Of a stretch of 64,000 nt of DNA, positions 11,501 through 20,746 are shown one piece after another. The first letter of the stretch is position 1, and every line of letters begins with the position of its first letter. Source of the DNA: Tieghemiomyces parasiticus (lineage: Eukaryota > Kickxellomycota > Dimargaritomycetes > Dimargaritales > Dimargaritaceae); NCBI GenBank assembly GCA_027575765.1, contig JANBPT010000028.1:1-64000 (forward strand), read 5' to 3'. The position numbers and the translations under genes were made by a program. The notes below the pieces were generated by a model, which saw nothing but the letters and a program-made list of their open reading frames with translations, did not search any database and was not told the DNA's origin.

Positions 11501-12058
11501 GACGATTCCTTTGTGTCGTCCAACTCCCATGTGTCCTACGCCTCGCTTAACAACGAATCTGTCTCCTCCGTCGAGATCGCCCACTCTAACCCTGCTCACC
11601 CGCCGGGACCACCGCTACCAACAGCCCATCGTTCGGCATCCACTCCGCCCCGGGCCACGCCGGCACCCGACCAGTCATCCCCAGAATTCACCACGCTCCT
11701 GGGGGCCAATAACGAGCTGCCCGAAATTCCCGAGGAGTACAGTGACGACGAAGACGATTACAGTTATACCTCCAGTCCAGCCTCCTCGTCGAGCGGAGCG
11801 GCCGGCGGCCGACCTCCCAAGAAACGTATCCCGGCCTGGGCCACTAGCCCGGCCCTCCGTGCCGCGCTGGCCCGCCAGCGTGATATGAACCCAGACCTTA
11901 TTTTCGGACCCATCAAGCCGATGGAGATGGAGGAGATCTTCCAGAAACGCGACCGCCGGTACCGGATACGATCTAGCTCGGCGAATTGGTCAGGAACTGA
12001 TCGGTTGACCGTGGCGGAAGAGGTGGAGTATGAGAAGCGAATGGGCTTCCGACGGTAA
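8516..12058 (+). CDS. INCENP: INCENP-like chromosomal passenger complex scaffold
   Basis: Scaffold of the chromosomal passenger complex, binding survivin/borealin at its N-terminus and activating Aurora kinase through its C-terminal IN-box. I take the ATG at 8516 (CCACCACCATG context), giving 1180 aa in one exon; the frame is open back to an ATG at 8411. The N-terminus (residues ~18-60, with the segment TWLSEYYETIFSMQQ) is helical as expected for the centromere-targeting part. The middle ~950 residues are Pro/Ser/Thr-rich and disordered, with many SP/TP sites suitable for cyclin-dependent kinase control. The last 80 residues hold the IN-box: IPAWATSPALRAAL, then GPIKPMEMEEIF, then RYRIRSSSANWSGTDRL. 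The SSS corresponds to the TSS motif phosphorylated by Aurora B. A candidate poly(A) signal lies at 12570. Confidence 0.9.
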   Translation: MLSAPAKAPDLPGETQWPVAQKRKYAQICDEKLQEFTSFYEDNMTWLSEYYETIFSMQQESVVSRMLKTPSARTAGKLLPERPHIRDVFSESRLLDGCQEDTSDTMFAKALTRTPSLATTAAVSARATTHLTTVPDSTMDHGKLDDLFQQCLNTVKKAARGSAATNESEGEPASPNAHANAVPTVSQLSPIPAAYPATLLTHPLSPLPGNTVFMLEGPSLSRMATSETVHEVSMTDDYRPLPTEAMDIDHTSSPPLTQMVAQLLTSQPATNPEPTTADRHSPAAAKKPRTSLAPTSPAIKFPALASVAAAQLSPSNTHKSRSSRKLSRDLLKRASIQARIAADPSGPTPEERHSPIESGVLLPSPVAVLANNRPVLTLTASSVVETSAFSLSVARPTSPLAPAKSAEPPPVNRVLTGTERLRKALEQLRPASQSASPVVPVGTSLPFAPVPFAALGSRAETPKPVSPPAVPSAPRQDSGTFVGLASIHVGNASLVTAVASPTQPLTQEAVMIKSPMATSSVLASPEVDHTVLRGPSSDAKYQSQEDLPSPPAPSVPAGTVATAAVLIDETVVTTTPVLHSPTPIARSPLAKSPVLGDPASLETPPRRVLSPSTDEFLTPTEGLLPPSIDGQLAATDPTTPPSQDLLNPRTPGTLASALSAPFAGGSYIVQKLLSAMKMTTAANQATPAPTAPGQREPPPTLHLPLTTSRLPTSSATRSQPGIAASATRPQGRSEVGLFMSTNASALGTTSSTSTRAVSVANGPGKFTTTSASGARIVSNPTGTKHRFPAHEPQSFRAKLNQIKSAASEPTPSTAHRAPLAKPAAPPSRLPITAGKVPESTVRSVFKSLNPKAAVVKSYAGPQTVPKPTAPYPFVSAKSSDAVPTKASHAYAPPAATSAVNSGHLGNQHPRHVSAAALTSVPAVSSLQSPATPQAAPRSSPTAMDIDTTPLADRAKQYTPTSFNRTKSAVITEYQDVVVPLRTSDQRSAGEDESGPDDSFVSSNSHVSYASLNNESVSSVEIAHSNPAHPPGPPLPTAHRSASTPPRATPAPDQSSPEFTTLLGANNELPEIPEEYSDDEDDYSYTSSPASSSSGAAGGRPPKKRIPAWATSPALRAALARQRDMNPDLIFGPIKPMEMEEIFQKRDRRYRIRSSSANWSGTDRLTVAEEVEYEKRMGFRR

Positions 12059-13039
12059 AATGGGATGGAGCTCTTCATACCGTCCTTTATATAAAAAAGA
12101 ATGAATGAAGGAAAAAGACCCCTGGTATCTACCCGCACTCCATCCTCTTCCCTCTCGTGCTTATCTTCCCCTTCGTCGATGGTGCGCTGCCTTAGCCTAT
12201 ATGTTAATGCTCAGCCTTGATTGTTTTACTTTTTTATTTTATTCTACATAAGCGGTTGTTGTATTGCCTGTTTGTTTATCGAACCATGCGCCAGTGCCGG
12301 CACTTCCCATTGATTTTTACTACATTCCATACCCATTGATTATCTTGCTTGGGACTTGATTCGCTCTTGATCGGCCACCCCTATTCTTAGTTCTTTATTA
12401 TTTAGCTATCAATTCTTTGTTGCGATCAATCGCGCTCGTTTTTCCTATTCTCCGCTCCTGGCGACTAGTCCCTATTATACCTACTGTTCCGTCCCTGTCC
12501 AACTTACTCTCTCTCTCCCTCAATTTATTTTTCCTTTTGTACCATAATTTGTGACGACACTGTATGGTTAATAAACGCGATGCACGTCCACACTGGTTAA
12601 TTTGATTCCTCCATAGTTATGTGGGAGAAGGCAATGATTTATTAACTGCCATTACGTAAGCACCGAGGCCAGACTTCGACTGCCTATTGCCCGAGGTGAG
12701 CATCACTAGCGCAAGCGTATGGTTGAAAACAACAATTATCCAAGTGCTAGCCATCTGCTCAAACGACTCATGTAGCTCATCGTTTCAATGAATCTTGGGG
12801 TTAAGGTAGTTGACGCCAAAAATAGGAGGCAAAAGATTGGATAAGAAAAATGCTTAATACAATGGGTAGTCAAAATATTTAGAAACGGCAAGTCCGGAGG
12901 TCTAAGATATAGGCGTTACAGAGTAAACCTAAGCGTTCAAAATCAGGCATTAAACTCTATATATGAATGCATAACTTAATCATTCCTTATGGCGCTGTGT
13001 ATATATAGGTGCTATAGAATATCGTGAGGATTTTAAGAG
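12059..13039. other. INCENP 3' region and AT-rich spacer
   Basis: The first ~500 bases after the INCENP stop are T-rich and end near an AATAAA at 12570-12575, so they probably include the 3' UTR. The rest, to the mariner relic, is AT-rich, with no gene seen. Confidence 0.5.
12570..12575 (+). terminator. candidate poly(A) signal of INCENP
   Basis: AATAAA about 510 bp after the INCENP stop codon in a T-rich 3' region. Inferred from the motif only. Confidence 0.35.
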
Positions 13040-14232
13040 GGAGGTCTCAGATCGCAGTGTTTCAGATGAAATCTGAGAGAGTTAACAATGACAAATCGAT
13101 TGGTATAAACCACTCTAGGATTGAACCATTTTTGACTTCACAGCTTGCTTTTTTAACCATCCATCATGTCTACTTTTCAAACCCCCTCCCCCACCATACC
13201 CAAGTTAACCAGGCGTGATGTATGGGTCCTTATTTATAATCACTATCAGGAGGGCCGTAAGGCAGATGATATTTTTAACGTTTTGACTTCCAAGCTGGGC
13301 TCGGCTGCCCCTAGCCACTCCACCATCTACAGGTGGCTGGCTCGCTTATGCACAGGTCACCACTGTTTTGAAGCCAACCCTCATTCTGGACGCCCATCAG
13401 ATGGCATTGGCGGATATTATGGGGATGTGATCCTAAGACAGCTGGGTGAAGACCCTTGACTTACTGTTGAGCAGCTGGCCTGGGCCTGCCATACTTCCCT
13501 TAGTACCATGCGCAATGTCCTGCGCAGGGACCTGGGGTTGCACAGTTATTTAAATTGCTGAATCTCCCACAACCTCACCGACGACCAGCGCCACAACGGG
13601 GTACGTTTTGCCACTGAGTTCCTGGAGACGTTTAACGGAACCATTGACTACCTGTTCGACTCCACCGTCACTGGTGATGAGACTTGGGTTTACCTATACG
13701 ATCCCCCCTGCTGGTTCAAAACACTGGAGGTGGTGCCCTAAAGATGGCCCTGTACCAACTACTCGCCAAGGTCATACCACATCTAAGGTGATGCTGACCA
13801 TTATTCTCAGCATAGGGGGCCTATTACACCTGAGTGTCCAGCCCCCCCCAGGGTGTCAGGGTCTCCACCGAACTCTATTGCGCGTACGGATTGAGGCCCA
13901 TGGTCCGGGCCTGGACAAAACCATGAGGAAGTCTGGGCTGTCATCCTCTATGACTCTGCCATGATGATGCGCCACCACATTGTGCTGCAGCTACCCAGGC
14001 CTACATTTCCACCACTATGCTCAAACTCCTTTTGACCTCTCCCTACAGTCCTGATCTGGCCCCCTGCGACTTTGGGCTGATCAGGAATATCAAACAGCGG
14101 CTGAGGGATAGGATGTTCACCACGGTGGAGGCGGTTGTGGATGCCTGGCAATCAGAGCTAGCTAAACTCCAGCTAAAAGACTTTAGAGCCTGCTATGACC
14201 GCTGGGTAGGGGAGGCTTGCCGAGTAGTCTAG
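13040..14232 (+). mobile_element. decayed mariner-family DNA transposon, copy 1
   Basis: Relic of a Tc1/mariner transposase gene. The remaining frame starts at 13166 with a helix-turn-helix region (RRDVWVLIYNHYQEGRKADD, then STIYRWLARL). It is broken by TGA near 13457, another TGA near 13559, TAA near 13739 and a frameshift near 13780. Diagnostic mariner parts survive in order: an LRRDLGLHSY segment, the first catalytic Asp in TVTGDETWVYLYD (~13670), KVMLTIILSIGG in the shifted frame, and YSPDLAPCDF with the last catalytic Asp (~14045). The region between the second and third motifs is badly worn. The 5' border is set by alignment with copy 2 (53.0-54.1 kb) and is approximate. I could not find terminal inverted repeats. 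It cannot make an active protein. Confidence 0.8.
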
Positions 14233-15594
14233 AGGGGTGGCACCTACATTAGATGAACCCTATTTGGTTTTAAGGACTCCGAGCCTATATTTGGCGCCTA
14301 TACTGCGGACAACGGCTAGCCACTGACCCACACAATTGCCTAGACCGGTTAAGCCCCATTCCTTAGTTTGAGGTGGGTGATACCATACCAATGCGGGCCA
14401 AGTCGGTAGTATGGTAGACCCTCGATGGGCAATGCCATGGGGTGTTGACCCTACACCCTCAGATGGTGTGGCGCAGTCTAAACCCCCCCCCCAGGCCAAA
14501 TAAGTAAGATGTAAAGTAAGGTGTGCTTGCCAGCCACCTGCTCACCAGTGCACACTGCCCTGCTTTAAGGTTCTCGATGCGACCCAGGGTTACTAGTACC
14601 GACCCAATAGCCTGTTTAGGGGATCGAAGTGTGCGCTGAAGGCGATTGAAGCTACGAAAACAGCTTGTCAAAGCGTTCTCTGAACGGGTCGCAAACGAGC
14701 CAAAAGATGGCTGACCGGTTGTACCGCCTAACCGACGGGATAAGGGCCCCACCAACAATTTCATCTCTAACGATACAGCCCCGGCTGGCTACATTGACCA
14801 CAGTGGATAGAGTGGGGTCTTCCTAGGGGCCATACGGCCAAGGCCACATGGGACAGAGAGGAGACATAGTACACACAACGACACAGCCATCCCGCTTGCC
14901 TCAGTCTCCTCCGCCTCCCCTCGGTCTTCATATAAAAATGAGGTTTCGCTAAAAGTATGGCTGACTACCTATTTCAAGCGTAAACCAAGTTGTGATCTTT
15001 TGCCTTGGGTCAATTGAACGGGAGAGCCGAGGACGGAGACAGGCCCAGTAAGGAAAACAGGGTGACACAGCCTGAATCGTAGAACCCCTTCGTCAATGGT
15101 TGGCACTGAACAGCGTGTCTGCCCTGCGACTGTCACCATGCCTGGTATCACCTACATAAGGGTGGCATTGGTGGCAAGACGCAGGTTGGTGGCTATGATA
15201 TGAGGTGACACGTGTAAGACGCTAATGAGAGTGGTCGTCCTCTTATGCCTTCACTTGATCAACGAGCAAAGGGACAGAGTGATTCGGTAGGAGACAACGG
15301 CGGTAACACACTGTCTGCTGTAGAGCCCAGCGTCGGTGTCCATTATATGTATTGACTGCCCGACTGCAATAAAAACGACGGAGTACGACTCTGCCACTTA
15401 TAAACCCTTCCTTCTCCACCCCAACGCTACCACCGCGTCTTCCCTACCCCTTGCCATCCGTTGCTCTACTTCCCCGGCCTCCGTCAGACCGAAGACTCTG
15501 CCCATTGTCTTGGCCTGGTACCGGTTAACCCGTTCTATCTACGCTACTCCAACTCCAGCGGCTCACCATAACCACGCCTGGGCGATCTACCACC
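14233..15594. other. intergenic region, no gene seen
   Basis: About 1.4 kb between the mariner relic and the secreted-protein gene. There is a poly-C run near 14483. The last ~200 bases are pyrimidine-rich and act as leader of the next gene; an ATTATATG motif near 15341 is a weak TATA candidate. The remainder shows only short frames with no domain character. Confidence 0.45.
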
Positions 15595-16524
15595 ATGACC
15601 ACCACGTTGCCCATGCTCGTTATCGGTCTGGTGCTGGCCTTTACACCCTCGTCCCAAGCCGGAGCTATGCGCCCCACCAGTGAATTTTGGAGAACCGTCC
15701 TGAACAACCAAGTCCCCTCTACTGTCCTGACTACCGAGGCGCCTTGGGACTTTTCGAATGTCCCCTCCCCGTACGGAACCATTACCAGTGGATCACCCAT
15801 GGACAGTTCAGTCGCTCCTTTCGATTCTGAGGGCGCCATCTCCCTATCGACCAACCATGATGTGACCTCGCCCAGCAACTATGGCCCTGATGCTGCCACA
15901 CTCGCTTGGAGTGGTATCGAAGCCCTGCTGTTAAACGACCCCCAGTTCATGGATTTTACGTACAACACTAAACAACGTGAAGTATTTCTAAATCGGCTGG
16001 AGGCTATCTTTGACACCTGCCGTGGCCGTCCCGACTCTAGGTCTCCGTTCGACAATGCCGAAACCACCCCTATGCCTCTCACTCCGAAGATCAGTAAGGA
16101 AGATGCTTTCGCAATCCGGAAGAGAGTCGGGGAAAAATTGGGGAATATGGATCGAAATACTGGAAGCGGTGTAATCCAAAAGACATGGGCTAGCATGGCG
16201 CGCGAACTAGGCTTCGCTCAGGAGTGTGTAAAACACCCTAATTGTATGACCGCCTTTGTGACCGTGGATGATACCACAATCCTACGAAAGGTCGAGGTCG
16301 CACTACCCTTCCATGCCGTTCAAGGGCACCGGGCAAGCCTGGATTGTCTGGCCCTTGTCCGGCGTTTGGCTTCGGTCAGCACCAAGTATGGCATGGTCAG
16401 CGTAGAGACCGAGGCCCCGTCAGTGGATGTCGTTGGTGCTTTGGCGAAGTTCCTAGAATTAGACATCTCACCAGGTATGTTTATTAATAGGGATGACATG
16501 CCTACATCGCGCCAGTGGCAGTAG
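15595..16524 (+). CDS. secreted protein of unknown family (effector-like)
   Basis: I do not recognise the family. The 309-aa single-exon protein starts with a clear signal peptide: MTTTLPMLVIGLVLAFTPSS then QA, with likely cleavage after residue 22. The mature part is acidic to neutral and Ser/Thr-rich in its first ~90 residues, then more ordered and helical (about residues 100-300). There are four cysteines in the mature chain (in DTC, EC, NC and LDC contexts), enough for two disulphides. No catalytic motif, transmembrane helix or GPI signal is evident. The start has CCACCATG context. It lies between a transposon relic and a long gene-poor stretch. A role in host or prey interaction is only a guess. 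Confidence 0.6.
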   Translation: MTTTLPMLVIGLVLAFTPSSQAGAMRPTSEFWRTVLNNQVPSTVLTTEAPWDFSNVPSPYGTITSGSPMDSSVAPFDSEGAISLSTNHDVTSPSNYGPDAATLAWSGIEALLLNDPQFMDFTYNTKQREVFLNRLEAIFDTCRGRPDSRSPFDNAETTPMPLTPKISKEDAFAIRKRVGEKLGNMDRNTGSGVIQKTWASMARELGFAQECVKHPNCMTAFVTVDDTTILRKVEVALPFHAVQGHRASLDCLALVRRLASVSTKYGMVSVETEAPSVDVVGALAKFLELDISPGMFINRDDMPTSRQWQ

Positions 16525-16953
16525 ATTGTATAGAACGCCCCGCTTACAGCCACTCGCCGTCGTTTAGTAACGCACATACCAGGCTCCCGAATGGAGGGGT
16601 GGTTCTTCACCCGTCACCGTTAAAGCGTTTCGTGCCGGCCTTTAGCCCGATTGGATGGTTCTCTGCACTGAGGCTCTCTTGAGATGCATTATTCTTCTTA
16701 AAATGGGCTGCTGGTGTAGGCCCCTAAGCCCCAGTCCACCACTCTCCTCGGGACGGCCTATGCCGCGGCCCTCGTCCCCAAGCCATACGGTAGTTTCCAT
16801 CTCTGCGATTTTCCCGGCTTACCACCGCTCTGCTTACGGTGGCACCCGAAGCAACCATTGGTGCTACCCACAGCCCCCAGCTCACCCCGCTTCGAGGTGC
16901 GGCCTTGTCGCATAATTACGATTTTGTAGCAGTGACGGTTAAGTGGGGCCTAA

Positions 16954-17000
16954 ATCCCTGTAGGGGTTAGGGCAGGAAGCTGGCAAGCCAGTACAGGGAT
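16954..17000. repeat. nested inverted repeat (potential hairpin)
   Basis: Outer arms ATCCCTGTA (16954-16962) and TACAGGGAT (16992-17000) are perfect 9-bp complements. A second perfect hairpin, CTGGC-AA-GCCAG (16980-16991), sits directly against the right outer arm. Together they could form a branched structure in RNA or DNA. No adjacent gene explains it. Confidence 0.5.
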
Positions 17001-17279
17001 GCATCGAGACTATTGTGTTTCGTGGAGAGAACCACGGGGAAGCGCGCTTTAAAATATAGATAGAGAATACAGTGGACCGAGTGGCAGCCTAAGAAGGCTA
17101 GCTACTACACGGGGAGCTGCCAAGCGTGGGGTGTCGTCGGGTCAAATTTGACCGGATGGGGGTTCTGTATGATTGGGGGTTTCCTTCCGGGGGGGTGTGA
17201 GGAGGGGGAGTCAGGTCAGGGATCAGGCGAATGACATTTCACTCGGCTGTCTGGACGGGGGTGGCAGGGAAGGAGATTT

Positions 17280-17336
17280 AGTACACCATGTTCGCCCATG
17301 ATCACAACCCTTCAAGAAGCGACACTATGGTGTACT
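17280..17336. repeat. 10-bp inverted repeat
   Basis: AGTACACCAT at 17280-17289 and its complement ATGGTGTACT at 17327-17336, separated by 37 bp. The core GTACACCAT occurs once more at 17694-17702. It could be a protein-binding site pair or chance. Confidence 0.4.
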
Positions 17337-18587
17337 GTTGATGGCCTTTTCACCTTCTACAGTGTAACCCCGGGCTCATCAGGGCCATCTTTGCCACCCA
17401 GTGTCACCAGCACCTGTGGTCAAATAGCGCGACGCGAAACTTCGACCACTAACCAAGAATCGCCTCGCGATTTAAGCAGCGCGAATCGACGTGGTTGATG
17501 ATCGATACCTAGTCACACGTTTAATCATTAGCCCCCTCCTCATACTATCCTTTTAATTCGTTCCCCACTGAGTTACTGTTGGATATTCGTAGGTAGGATG
17601 TGCTGTACACATGATGCGAAAGTTTTTCTATCACTCTGATCTGTTAATGATACGGGTGTATAAACCCACTTAATTGACTCTACAATAAACGACGTACACC
17701 ATCATAATTGGTCTTCAACCGACATAAACCATTTATATCTCTCTATCTGTCACAGCGTTCTTACGGTCACGAGTCTTCACCGACACCCCTCCCCTTCGAT
17801 TATCGCCTCACCACCTGTTACACCGCTCGTAGCGTCCTCAGGATACCCTAAACCACTCACCCATTTCATCATACGGCTTATCCCGAGAAATATACCCTAA
17901 AAATTACCGTTTCCTTTGTTGTTTCTCCTACCCCCCATCATTTACCAACCGATTACCGCCGCTACTACATTGAACCGTACCCACGCTGACGAACTCTACT
18001 ATGGAAACACCACCGACCCCCCAATCGACCCGAATGTCACCCATCGGCCAAATGGTACCTTCTAGGTCTTCCACCTCAATGGGGTACTGCTGGCGGTTCT
18101 TTGGTTGGTGGCAGGATGGTTTGCAGACCAGACGGGGAGGTGGAGGTCACCGACCTTCTTGTCTGAGGCTGGTGCCAAACCAGCGCAGCTAACTAAGCTA
18201 AGATGCCCTGGGCCGAACCTTCCCACTGCACCAGCGGTCACCCGCCTTTCAAGTCCCGCCAGTATTTAAGACAGGTAACTTTGGCCAAGGGTTTTATTCT
18301 TTAAGTAGGGAAATATGAAACTTTTCCTACTGTGACATTATCCGGCGAGTCCCCCTCTATTAAGGTCTCTATGGCCCCTCGATTACCCGTCGCCCTCAGG
18401 GCGTCCATCCCGTGATGGTGCCAGAACACCGCCGTATAGAGCAGTTTGTGACGCGCCAACAGTTGATGGAGCACTGGCAATATTGCCTACGATATGATGG
18501 CTTTTTTTTTATTCCTGTCGTAGCGAAAGGATGCTTAAATGATCTCATCAATCAATGGCCTTGGTTTCTCAGTACAAGCTCTCAGCG

Positions 18588-20076
18588 CTACGCCTCCTTC
18601 TCTGGCGGATCCTGCAATGTAACATTGCCAAACCGATCGACAATTTCAAGTGGCTGTGTTCCGCGCAAACGAGTAGAATTATCGTCTTCGGACTCGTCGG
18701 TCGCATCTTCGTCTTCATTTGACGTGTACTCTTCACTGGATTCCTCGCCGAAAGAGTTATCATGATTAGGATTACGGAACAGCGAGTCGTCGCTGTCATC
18801 GTCGCTATCGTCAGTTTCGCCATCATCGTCTATAAATCGTGTAAGGTTTCAAAGGGTTAGTCACACGGCCCCTTTAGTTAGCCAAGGCGGTGTTTTTTTT
18901 GTTTGGCCAGTCCTATCGGTCACATCTAGTTCTGCTCCCAATAGCAGTAAATCCATAACGCCCTGGCAATCCGATGAGCATAGATGGGGGTGTCGGTAAA
19001 ACTTACCTGGATCGCGGTCAGTTTTGGCCTTGGTCTTGGATTCGCGTTCGGCGTCGGCCAAGAATTCCTGCTGAACCTTGACAACTTCGGTAGAGTCCAG
19101 GCACGCAGCGTACCGTTGGAACAGGGTCCTGATAATTCGCACCATGGGGCATTGGGGTGTACAAGGTAACAGGGTGAGAGGACAGTATGGGCATGGACCG
19201 CAGCCGCCGTGCAAGTGACGGGTCTGCCTCTGTGGTTGCTAATCTAACTTTCGCCAAGCTAATCCCGCAGTCTCTCCTTACTTGTTCAGTTTGTAAAATG
19301 CATCACCCCAGGTGAATTTTTCCATGACACGGTCGCCGTCGTCCTTCATCCCCAGAATATAAAAGCAGGCAGCTAGGGCTTCGGCGCAATTGAGACGAAG
19401 AGGTCGGCCGTAGTTGACCGGATTGGAAGCAACCAGGAACGGCACTGAGCGGTGAGACGAAATGAAGTACGGGTGTGTGAATGTGTACGGATATAGTACG
19501 TGCGAGACAAGGTGAGGAGGGGAGAAAAGGGATCGTTCTAAGCGCTCTCGTCTAACCAGTTAGACAGAAACCTGCCAGCAGTTCACCAGGCAAGCATAGC
19601 ATGCATCACCTACATAGTCGGTGGTTTCGGATCTTCATCTTCTTGAACGGTACTTCCTCTACGCGAGCCCAGGAGCAATCGACCACGGCCATGCCATACT
19701 TGACCACCAGTTCCAAGTCGGCGCGGGACACCGCTTGGGTACCGATCGGACTATTGAGGTGGAATAGCAAGGGGACGAGGGAAGGGGATGGATTGGGCCA
19801 GCAGAGGGCATAGGATGAGAGGCGCTAGGGTTAGGACGCTGCTCACGTCAAAGATGGCTTTGCAGGTCTTCTTGTTTTTAGAAATATAAAAAAGGGATTC
19901 CCGACCGTTTGGCTGGGTCGAATTTACCTAAGCACGATACCCCGAAACGGCTGCATGACCTTCAGTTCCTTAACAGCGCCGAGGCGGGCCAGCCGACGAC
20001 CCGAACAGCGTTTAGGGTCGCAGTGGTCAAAGTCCCACATCCCGAGAAAGATATCGGAAACTTTACCGGTCGCCAT
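18588..20076 (-). CDS. TSR3: 18S rRNA aminocarboxypropyltransferase
   Basis: Transfers the 3-amino-3-carboxypropyl group of S-adenosylmethionine to the hypermodified pseudouridine of 18S rRNA late in 40S maturation. Five exons joined by hand: 20076-19928, 19750-19614, 19444-19282, 19128-19007, 18829-18588; 813 nt, in frame, 270 aa. Family sequence runs through the joins: [20 protein letters not shown] near the N-terminus, then the segment [16 protein letters not shown] across junction 1, [14 protein letters not shown], the segment [17 protein letters not shown] across junction 2, [15 protein letters not shown], and the segment LFQRYAAC after junction 3. The C-terminal ~80 residues are very acidic (Asp/Glu/Ser), as in other eukaryotic TSR3 proteins. 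Introns are 153-177 bp. Confidence 0.92.
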
Positions 20077-20746
20077 GGTGAGGAAACCTGTGGGAAGCAG
20101 GTAAACGAACGGTAATTTCGGCGTAACGAGTGGTGAAAGGGAAGAATTAAGCGTGGCTAGACCTCGAAGGTGTAAAAAATAATAATTAGCAGCGACTTGG
20201 GTACAATGGATCGGACGTAGGGAATGGAGAGCGTCGAAGACCGCATGCGGACGCTCGAGGGCGGTGGTGACAGGCTAGGCTCAGGGCGTTGTTGGAGATT
20301 TATAGTGGCAATGACCAAAGCGAACCACGCTGGGTACATACAAGCTGGCAGCTGCGTCCAGGTGGGCCACCCGGGCGGAATGCCCCCCCCCACCTTCCAG
20401 TCACTCCTGTCTGATCATGTGTTAAGTCGGCTATACCAAAGGGGTTCGTTGGTAGGTTGGACCGGGACTGCCCGAATCAAGTTCCAGGGTAGCCGCCCCA
20501 CTCCTAACTCAAGCTGGTTAGGATAACCAGTGGCATGCGTGGTCGAGGACTGTGCCTATAGTCTCCTCCGGCCGTCCTCCAACCCTCTGTAGATTCGCTC
20601 CCCAATCAGCCCTGGCCCGATCGTGTCGTCGGCCAATCTTCTCCCTACCTTCTATGTAATTTGCAATCGCTACTCCCCTCTCCTTCCCTCACCCCCCCAT
20701 TTAACATTCAAGAGCCCTGGCCTCATTTACCACTCTCTCTGTCCCA
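20077..20746. other. divergent spacer TSR3 / COX10
   Basis: About 670 bp between divergent genes, expected to carry both promoters. The last ~120 bases before COX10 are pyrimidine-rich on the + strand. No gene seen. Confidence 0.5.

Larger units (their letters stand above)
16525..18587. other. gene-poor region with inverted repeats
   Basis: About 2 kb with no confident gene. It holds a nested hairpin at 16954-17000, a 10-bp inverted repeat at 17280-17336, and a coding-like stretch with several N-glycosylation sequons at 17901-18269 that lacks an ATG and has one internal TAG. These are discussed under findings. Confidence 0.5.

Noticed and set aside
8665..12138. Several 60-150 codon frames antisense to INCENP
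   Set aside because: GC-rich coding sequence leaves open shadow frames; none has domain character, and the sense frame carries the INCENP motifs.
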